NCBI GenBank assembly: GCA_049999725.1
Contig: JBNGIS010021830.1
Location: forward strand, 54,245 to 79,272
DNA from: Haplomitrium mnioides
Taxonomy: Eukaryota; Marchantiophyta; Haplomitriopsida; Calobryales
Direction: 5' to 3'
DNA: 25,028 nt
Numbering within the stretch: position 1 is the stretch's first letter; each line of letters starts with the position of its first letter. The notes under the pieces are model-generated. The model was not told the origin of the DNA. It searched no databases and saw nothing but the letters and a program-made list of their open reading frames with translations. Both the position numbers and the translations under genes were made by a program. Shown here piece by piece: positions 18,671 to 25,028 of the stretch.

Positions 18671-20031
18671 TTATTTTGAAAATATGTTTGATAATACAAA
18701 CTCTAGGCGCACGTAGACTTGGTGCTCTTTCAAATTTTTTTGTTGGAAAAAATTACACAACATAAAGAAAAAACCCAAGGGAGTTTGAAGTCAAAGGAAT
18801 GAGTTTGCAATGGTAAACACAAAATTAAAGAAAATGAAACATTGCATGGATTTAGGAGCTTTATTTTAAACATCAAGAAAGAAGGAAACTTTCACTTGTA
18901 GTTAAAAATCCATGCAATCAAAAGTGAATGTGGGCTTTCAAAAAAGTTCCAGCATTTAAAAATATTTCACAGTTCAATAAAGCATATACAGAAACGTATC
19001 ATAGTTTAGAATAAAAAAGGAATTAGCTAAGGAGATTGAATTAAGATTGTAAACAAGAAACATATGCAAGTTTTAGACTTGATTCAACCAAACAAATGTC
19101 TCAAGATCTACAAAAGAGTCTATGACTTGTGTATAAACAAAGTTGTAATCGGTAGTCTTTATATGAAGGAGCTTAAGGGTTGAACAGGAGAAGTAGAACT
19201 TGTGGAAGGCGTGGACTTCCACTCCAAAGTTAATGCGCTCATAGGAATCCAAACTCAACATGTGAACACTCCACCCCAAAGTCTCTGTGCACTGCAAAAT
19301 CCAAGCTCAACATGTGAACACTCCACCCCAAAGTCTATGCGCGCATAGGAATCAAAACTCACAATCTGAATGCTCCACCCCAAAGTCTATGTGCGGATAC
19401 GAATTTGAACTCACCATCTGAACATTCCACAACAAAGACTCACAAAAACCTAAGTTTTAAGTTCCGTAGAAGAGTTTTTGTGCATTGTACATTTTGCTTG
19501 CAAATCAAAGTCTATGCTCGCATAGGGTTTACACTTCTACAACTGAGGATACAAACTATAAACATTCTATTTTTTGCAACAAACTCTACGTACGCAAAAG
19601 ATTTCAATTTCTAATTCGGAATCTAATAGTAAAAATGGGTACAAAGCTCTTCATCTGAGTCAAACAATGTTAAAGTTTTTAATTTTTACAACAAAGTCTT
19701 AAAGAGAAAAAAACAATTAATCAATTTGGAGAGATGCTTTAGTGAGATAATAGCCTTAAACTCTTCTGGAAAAAAATAAAGTTGAAAACAAAATATTTAC
19801 ATTTTAGAGAAGAAAATATTTTTACAAAGCAAATAAAAATATTAAATATAAATTAAAGTTTCATTTACAAAGAATAACATTCAACTTGGAATGATTTACA
19901 GTCACAAGTTCTAGTTGGCCAAAAAATCCAAGGGGTTACTAAAAATAAATTTCAAGTACTTTTGAAAATAATCATCTTAAATTAAACCAGACTTGAATAT
20001 AATAAATATAGAAGAAAATTCTTGAATAACT
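18671..20031. other. AT-rich spacer of the inverted gene pair
   Basis: This is the non-coding centre between the two convergent gene copies. It contains CTCTAGGCGCACGTAGACT (about 18701), the 52-bp repeat array (19196-19440), GTCTATGCTCGCATAGGG (about 19510) and CTCTACGTACGCAAAAGA (about 19583). Short frames show no motif. Confidence 0.4.
19196..19440. repeat. 52-bp tandem repeat carrying the palindromic core
   Basis: Units at 19248-19299, 19300-19351 and 19352-19403 are each exactly 52 bp. Diverged or partial units lie at about 19196-19247 and 19404-19440. Each contains ACTCCACCCCAAAGT followed by a version of CTATGCGCGCATAGGAA. The core is decayed in unit 1 (CTCTGTGCACTGCAAAA) and best preserved in unit 2. 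Confidence 0.85.
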
Positions 20032-21771
20032 TTAGTTATTGGTCTCGATTTCAAAAGATTCAACTTCAGAAGATTCATCAAGGTTTGCTTGATCTGTCTC
20101 AATGTTAATGACAATGATTGAATCTATTTGAAACATTTTAGGATTGAGGGCTTTTTGTCTTTCATACTCAAATAGATTTGCTTTAATGGTAGCTAGGGTG
20201 GTTTTCCTCAATTGGTTTTTTGGGTAAGAAGAAAATCAAAAGACAAAATCATGATTTGTGTCACATCAAGTACATCAATGTGTAACTTGGATTTGCGTTT
20301 CCCTTTTATTGGTGCTATTTTTGTGGAAATTATTGTCCAAAAAATGCATCTTCAACCAAATAAGCAAACCATTGAACTCGTACTCGTTTTGGGTTTGGAG
20401 GATCTTCCTCATCAAACAACAAAACTTTGAGAACTTTGGCAACCCAAAACGGTCTACTCTTTGGATCTAGAGATGCAACAACACAAATAAACATTCAGCT
20501 TTCATCTTATGTAGATTGCCAAATTTATGCCCGTATCACATATTGTGCGAAAGAGTCCCTTCTCGTAGCCTAGGTGCTCCATCATAGATTGCTCGATGTG
20601 TAGAAACTATTTGTTGTACCAGAGTATATTCTTTTGTTTGTTGAACATGAAGTTGATAATCTAGACAAACATTTTGAAAATCATTACAAGTGTTTGAATG
20701 TTGTGAAGGTGGAAAGGAAAATTTTGCTTCAAGTTGTCATCTTTTTTTTTTCAAGGATGTAGGTCGCAATCTCTTGTTGGGCAAGAAAAATATCATTCCA
20801 CCATTGAATATCAGAATCTGTAAAGAACTTGTAGCAGTTCTTACTTATGTTGTCCCTTATTGAAAATACCACTTTCTTGGCATCTACTTCTCTTTCTTCC
20901 TTTTGAGATCGTTTGATTTCAGAATATGCCTTGAGAGGAATCAACATTGAACTCAAAATTTTTCTTTCCACTTTAGATAGGCACTTGAGTTGACAAATAC
21001 CATTCACAAGTAGCCAAAATTCATATGTTGAAAACTGTTTGCTCCAAATCTTTGCTTTGGAATCATTTAATTGGAACTTGAATTGTTGATTAAAAGTAAT
21101 ATCATGCATCCTTTGAACTAGAGAGGAACGTTGCTGCAGAAACATTTTGAAATCCCAAGTTTCCAACAAAAGAGTCACTTGAAGTTTAGGATTATAGAAT
21201 AATTGAAGCGCCTTGCTAAGAATCGTAATCATGAAAGCTTTGACACGTTTTAAACATTTCTAGAATCAGGTGAATATTTGATCGATTTGATCATGACTAT
21301 GGCCAACCATGAGAAATCCCACCTTGATTTTTCGAAAAATGTTCTTGGCAATAAGGAGACTAAGATATCCAAACAAGATAGAATTCTCGTTCTCTTATGT
21401 CGTGTTGTCCAACTAAAGATACAAAGTTGGAGGTAGCTGGCCTTCAAAGTCATATAATATTTTGTTGAGTACAGTAATTATCAAATTAGAATCGCTTCTC
21501 AAGTTTTCGTATGTTAAGAAGACCCTCGAAGAAAGAGCATGATTGAATATTAAGGCACCAACAACATGCACACCCACCAAACAATCTTTATCAATGTTTT
21601 TTGGTGGCGATGGTCAGTGTTGAATAGTAGTTTTCTTTTGATCCATTCCATCAATGACAATTCCTAAGTACTTTTGACCATCGACATAGCATTTTCTTTG
21701 ATGGTTTGCAAGTTTTGATCTTTGTTTCATTTATTAGTCACGATCAAGAAACAATTGGCGATTATATTTGA
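20032..21771 (-). pseudogene. Decayed DUF7869-like gene, right copy, 5'-truncated, with C-terminal SH3/chromo-like region
   Basis: The minus-strand copy begins after an acceptor-like TAATGTAG|TC at 21771 and has IDGMDQKK, then LDNTT..EN (with TAG and TAA in place of the CAG and CGA of the left copy), then VGHSHDQIDQ. Its longest open part is 20729-21232 (167 codons, including NCYKFFTDSDIQWWNDIFLA). Beyond the shared arm it adds a tail missing from the left copy: SRPFWVAKVLKVLLFDEED and VRVQWFAYLVEDAFFG (about 20450-20320), which resemble a small SH3/chromo-type barrel, then KSKLHIDVLDVTQIM, then an acidic end stopping at TAA 20032-20034. Frameshifts occur near 20205 and 20480. Other stops include TGA for the Trp in YWP and TGA for the CGA Arg in TRYEHKFG. 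The barrel assignment is inference from a short pattern. Confidence 0.6.
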
Positions 21772-21818
21772 CTACATTATCACACAGCACAAAGGACATA
21801 AAACTAGTTCAGTAAAAC
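20500..21818 (-). repeat. Right arm of 1.3-kb inverted repeat
   Basis: This is the reverse complement of 17346-18670. Arm lengths are 1319 and 1325 bp, with a spacer of about 1.83 kb. The divergence, with many private stops and indels, suggests that the duplication is old and that the arms have not recently been homogenised. Confidence 0.85.
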
Positions 21819-22061
21819 TGTGGGAGCACGGTTGTTGACAGAGAATCAAAAGTAGCTCGAACAAGTTCTTTTCGACGCGGTGGAGAAAGAAGAAAATGGT
21901 AAAGCTTCAAATTTTGGACTAATAAATGTAGAATTGTAAGATGTAAGGATTAGAGGAATATCTTTGATATCATTGGCCAAGGAGAGAGGGCTAACTGATG
22001 AAGAAGTTGATGTCCTTTTTAGTGGGAAAAAAAAGAAAAAAGTTTTGGTAAAACTAATCTA
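21819..22061. other. Unassigned purine-rich stretch
   Basis: It lies between the inverted arm and the LTR-like region. One plus-strand frame (about 21955-22055) reads ISLISLAKERGLTDEEVDVL then FSGKKKKKVLVKLI, which is protein-like, but it is short, lacks a start and matches nothing I recognise. Confidence 0.25.
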
Positions 22062-23733
22062 ATTGTTGAGGGCCAAGGCTAGCCCCTATCTACTGCTATG
22101 CTACATGTGTTGGTGGACAGCTTGCCCAGGAGCCAGGTGAAGTGCATCGGAGGATAGGTTGCCATTTTGTGCCGTAAACTAGGTCCGTCCAGAGGCAGAA
22201 GAATAAGCGGTGGCCTTACACCCTTATGGGGCTGCCTCTCGAAAGGTAATGAGTGTCAAATGTTTATATAGTGCTTTTGACTTACGATAGAAGACTTATG
22301 GGATATTTGGAGGTGACTAGGGAAGGCCACCTGTTACGAAGTGTTCGTGAATGAGAGCAACAGAGTGTTTGAGTGAAATGGTAATCCGAAGATGAGGAAG
22401 AAAAAAAAGGATCGATCTGCAAGAAGATTCTTTCCTTGTGATTTGTCGGATTGAGGAGATCAAATTGAAGGAAAGATTTTCTTCTCTACGAGGCTGTGTC
22501 GAATTTCAGTTTTGCTTGATAAAATGTGAATGATTTGAATGATGATGGGATTTGTATATGAATGGAAAAATGAAGGGGAATGTTGTAATATGACCTCTGC
22601 AAGTTCCGCAAATTCAGTGAAGGCTTCGATTGATTTGACGAAGATGTTGCAAAGGCTTCATTGTTGCAAAATTGATTTGAAAGAGGATGTGAAGGATTTG
22701 AAATTGAAGAAATTGGAATTGAAGAATGAAGGAAAAGGAGCATTGATCGGCCTGCTGTGAAGACTTCCTTTCCTACGGAATCAAATGTGGTTGAATCGAA
22801 GAATGGAAATTGTTACTTAAATTGAATATTGGTCTATGGCTGATTTAAGCGAAGGAATGGATTCGGAAGGAATCGAGTGAATGCTATGCTGGGGAGAATC
22901 GATCAAACCTCGGTGTTGCGGAAATCAATGAAAGGGAAATGAACGGATGTCGTGATAAATTGAATGAGGTTGCGTTGGAAATTCGAATTTTTGGCTATGC
23001 TACGAAATTGAATGTTGTGCTGGAATTACAAATGACAAAGAATGAAAGGCGACCTGATTTGAATGAAGGATTTGAAATTATTGAAGTCGACGGATTGAGG
23101 GGAAGAATGGTCATGCGTAAGAGCTCGATGCAGGAAATGAGGTGAGAAATGTAAAGTGAGGATTGATCGGCTGCAAGGGAGTGATTGGCCAACGGAATTG
23201 GTGCTGTAATCAGAAGGAATTGAAAATTTTAAAGGGATAAGTAAGAATTAGAAGCAGCGGAAGGAAGTTCTGAAGAGAAGTCTGTGGTCCAAAGAAGGCT
23301 TCAGAAAGTCACCTTCTTTTGTGGGGAGCCCCAGTTAAGGGGGTTCCGATTTGTTTTCCGAGGTGGGACACCCCGATTAAGAGGATTTATGTTGAATGTC
23401 CGTGTGAGGATCCGAAGTGGAATCTTCGGTTTAGTTGGTTTTGATTGGGATTACGAAGTGGGGAGCACCGGTTAGGAAGGTTACTTTCTGAGGAGATCAA
23501 CGGAAGGATAACTTGCAAAATGACGATGAAGCGAAACAATGATATATGAAATGGCGACTTATTAGTGTTTTGCAAGAAAAGAGAAAGGTGAGCGAGGAGA
23601 GAAGTTAAATGGCGAATTAGTGATTTATTGTAGTTTTGGTGTGGAAGTCGAACCGAAAGTTCGAAAGTTTGAAAGGGCGAAACGACTACTTGGAGGAATT
23701 CAAAAAGTTTGAATTGTTAAGAACAATTGTTAC
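22062..23733 (+). mobile_element. Diverged relative of the A/B/C LTR, cut by the copia LTR
   Basis: Two blocks match LTR B in the same order and strand. GTGGGGAGCCCCAGTTAAGG with GGTTCCGAT (about 23319-23350) corresponds to about 7114-7150 in B. GAAAGTTTGAAAGGGCGAA (about 23663-23681) corresponds to about 7717-7735. The GTGGGG...CCGGTTA pattern also recurs at about 23458-23475. The left limit is a guess: TGTTGAGGGCCAAGG at 22062 could be an LTR start. The region is G/A-rich on the plus strand with short frames only. It ends exactly at the copia LTR at 23734, so the remainder was probably displaced by that insertion or lost. Confidence 0.4.
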
Positions 23734-23750
23734 TGTTGTGGTATGCATAT

Positions 23751-23801
<51 letters not shown>

Positions 23802-23933
23802 GGAGAGAGCCGTTGCACCGCACAATCGTCCCTTCATGTATTGATCAATAGAATAGTGGTGAGGGATCGAATGTCCCTCTTATCTACACATCCATTCCAT
23901 TCTATATATAGGGGTATAGTATGTTCTATAACA
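23734..23933 (-). mobile_element. Copia-type LTR, 200 bp (3' LTR of right element)
   Basis: On the minus strand it begins TGTTATAGAACATACTATAC and ends CATACCACAACA. The copia RNase H gene lies upstream on the minus strand and a polypurine tract (AAGGGGGAG) abuts its start, so this is a 3' LTR. It is the same family as 333-478. A possible 5-bp target duplication partner (GTAAC on the minus strand, just past the LTR end) cannot be tested because the other end is outside the window. Confidence 0.85.
23754..23799. repeat. GA microsatellite inside the copia LTR
   Basis: About 23 AG units lie inside the LTR, against about six at the same position in the left LTR (353-364). Confidence 0.95.
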
Positions 23934-23942
23934 CTCCCCCTT
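23934..23942 (-). other. Polypurine tract of the right copia element
   Basis: The minus strand reads AAGGGGGAG directly before the LTR start TGTTATAG, the standard position for plus-strand priming. Confidence 0.75.
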
Positions 23943-24376
23943 GGCTGATTCTTCTCCTCTAATCAGCCACACTTATAAACTAGTGATGTCCTATATACTT
24001 CTAATATGTGTAGTCTCATTAAAACCCTCCTGCTTTCTTCTGAGGGAAAGAGTGCTACCACATATAGAGTATTGAAATACAATAAATGTATGAAAAATCT
24101 GTATGATGTTCAAAAACTGTCCAATGATCAAACAATGTTGATGTCGTGTAGGCGGTTCTCCTCTATCTGTCGTGTTGCTTCTGGTCCTGAATCTGATATG
24201 CTCCACGAGTTGACAAATCTGTTTTTGAATATCTGCGCTGTAACACAACTGTAAATAATCCTGTGGTCAGCATCAAGATATATGCATCAAGAAGTACAAC
24301 TCATAAATCTGGAATATTTGACAACAAGTCAGAGTTTCAGATATGATGATGAGATTAAGTATGCTTCTTGTATATT
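23943..24376 (-). pseudogene. Decayed C-terminal tail and 3' region of copia pol
   Basis: The RNase H frame stops at 24377. Beyond it, the minus strand keeps nucleotide-level traces of the usual copia pol end (a GATATTCAAAA block near 24220 and CCTACACGACATCAACATTG near 24135-24155), but no single frame stays open. This suggests frameshifts after RNase H. A CTCTTTCCCTCAGAAGAAAG block near 24030 resembles the untranslated stretch commonly seen between pol and the 3' LTR in plant copia elements; that comparison is from memory. Confidence 0.45.
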
Positions 24377-25028
24377 TCAGATAGTTTTCTTGTCATTATG
24401 TTGTTCATGAGTATAGAAAAATTTTGGAGCTATGTGTTTTATTCTATCGCCCTTGATGAATCCTTGGGCGATTTGGTCAACACATGGCCTGTTATCTTCA
24501 AATATAGTTGTAGGCTCTTGAATGAGAGGTTGACCTGTGTTGGAGTTGATATGGTCAATGAGTTGGCGTAACCAAATGCATTCTCTACTTGCCTCATATA
24601 GAGCTATTATCTCAGCATGGTTTGTAGATGTGGTAGTAATAGTTTGTTTTGTGCTTTTCCATGATATGGTTGTGCTCCCTTTAAGGAATACATATCCTGT
24701 TTGAGACTTGCTGTCGTCGGGGTCAGATAAGTATCCTGCATCAGCATATCCTATAATGTCATATTCTGCATTTTTCGGGAAGAACAGTCCCATGTCTGTG
24801 GTTCCTTGAAGGTATCTAAAAATCCTTTTGATGCCGTTCCAATGTCGTATAGTGGGTTGGGAACTGTGTCTTGCCAGCAGGTTTACGGCAAAAGCTATGT
24901 CTGGTCTTGTTTGATTTGCAAGGTACATTAGTGCCCCTATTGCTGAAAGACATGGTTTTTCAGGTCCCAGTGTTGGTTCTGTTTCCTTTCTTTTTGAGAA
25001 CATGTCTTTCATGGGGTCTGATGATCTG
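24377..25028 (-). CDS. Copia pol fragment: end of reverse transcriptase and RNase H (partial)
   Basis: An open frame enters from the right edge and reads to a stop at 24377. It starts in the conserved link after the reverse transcriptase (LSAIGALMYLANQTRPDIAF, then LARHSSQPTIRHWNGIKRIF and RYLQGT). It then has the RNase H domain with the expected acidic residues: YADAGYLSDPDDSKSQTGY (first Asp), the NHAEIIALYEASRE helix (Glu) and FEDNRPCVDQ (Asp), where most family members have EA(E)YMAL and DNQ(S)A. RNase H removes the RNA strand during reverse transcription. The usual C-terminal segment with the ADLFTK-type motif is missing because the frame closes early, so the element is probably inactive. 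The start codon lies outside the window, and the ATG at 25012 is internal. The LTR at 23734-23933 and its polypurine tract belong to the same element. Confidence 0.88.
   Translation of the reverse strand, partial: RSSDPMKDMFSKRKETEPTLGPEKPCLSAIGALMYLANQTRPDIAFAVNLLARHSSQPTIRHWNGIKRIFRYLQGTTDMGLFFPKNAEYDIIGYADAGYLSDPDDSKSQTGYVFLKGSTTISWKSTKQTITTTSTNHAEIIALYEASRECIWLRQLIDHINSNTGQPLIQEPTTIFEDNRPCVDQIAQGFIKGDRIKHIAPKFFYTHEQHNDKKTI

Larger units (their letters stand above)
15725..18679 (+). pseudogene. Decayed DUF7869-like gene, left copy, 3'-truncated
   Basis: Coding traces run along the plus strand. From 15725 to 16620 comes an N-terminal part (LAYGPNQPTQHKNVLFD, IKNRDITLEW, STNVCRRAFKL, VKIPKRNIFAICETYGEKKS). 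A probable intron follows, with acceptor TTTGTGATGCAG|TC at 17389/17390. The core domain comes next: IDGIDQKK near 17505-17530, LQLDNTTRENKN near 17755-17790 and VGHTHDQIDQ at 17863-17893. Further traces run to 18679. These motifs match the DUF7869 type of eukaryotic, often transposon-associated protein; the acidic residues could form an RNase H-like site, which is inference. The frame is broken by shifts near 17455 and 17845 and by stops that the right copy shows to be replacements (for example TAG for a CAA codon before VTLLLETWDF, TAA for a CAA codon in KRSQKEE, TAG for a TGG in DIQWWND). The part downstream of 18670 present in the right copy is missing. Confidence 0.6.

Noticed and set aside
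13042-21771. A non-standard nuclear genetic code with UAG/UAA as glutamine
   Set aside because: CAG and CAA are used freely in the same genes, TGA also interrupts the DUF7869-like copies, and one TAG replaces a Trp codon. Transition decay explains all of these.

Overview
The window looks like repeat-rich nuclear DNA of a land plant. The evidence is a Ty1/copia RNase H domain, plant-type LTRs and primer site, candidate spliceosomal introns, several decayed multi-exon genes, and alternation between GC-rich LTR blocks and AT-rich gene remnants. The species cannot be read from the sequence. No gene here looks intact. Everything recognisable is a retrotransposon part or a pseudogene, and many of the disabling changes look like C-to-T or G-to-A transitions, as expected of heavily methylated, silenced DNA.

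Layout. (1) 1-478: 5' LTR, primer-binding site and leader of a copia element on the minus strand that runs off the left edge. (2) 479-1381: unassigned DNA with a weak minus-strand coding trace. (3) 1382-12567: three copies (A, B, C) of one GC-rich, ~3.2 kb LTR. A (1382-4578) and C (9368-12567) lie on the minus strand and B (6422-9280) lies inverted between them. Between A and B is a broken minus-strand gag-like gene with a CCHC zinc knuckle. The simplest reading is a minus-strand element (C = 5' LTR, A = 3' LTR with an adjacent polypurine tract) into which a second, opposite element, now only LTR B, was inserted. A 90-bp tandem duplication sits on the B/C junction. (4) 12568-14371: a decayed minus-strand gene with a lysine- and serine-rich tail and an intron filled by a 24-bp minisatellite. 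(5) 15.7-21.8 kb: two inverted, decayed copies of a gene that I assign to the DUF7869-type family (conserved IDG.DQ, QLDN..ENKN and VGHTHDQID motifs). The left copy lacks its 3' end, the right copy lacks its 5' end, and they share 1.3-kb arms. (6) 22.06-23.73 kb: a diverged relative of the A/B/C LTR on the plus strand. (7) 23734-25028: 3' LTR, polypurine tract, decayed tail and RNase H region of a second copia element of the same family as the left one.

The feature that stands out is a near-palindromic core, approximately CTATGCGCGCATAG. It recurs in non-coding DNA from 13.6 to 19.6 kb, both as single copies and inside three unrelated tandem repeats with periods of 24, 30 and 52 bp. I do not know a described element of this kind. 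All similarity statements are by eye; no alignment or database search was run.
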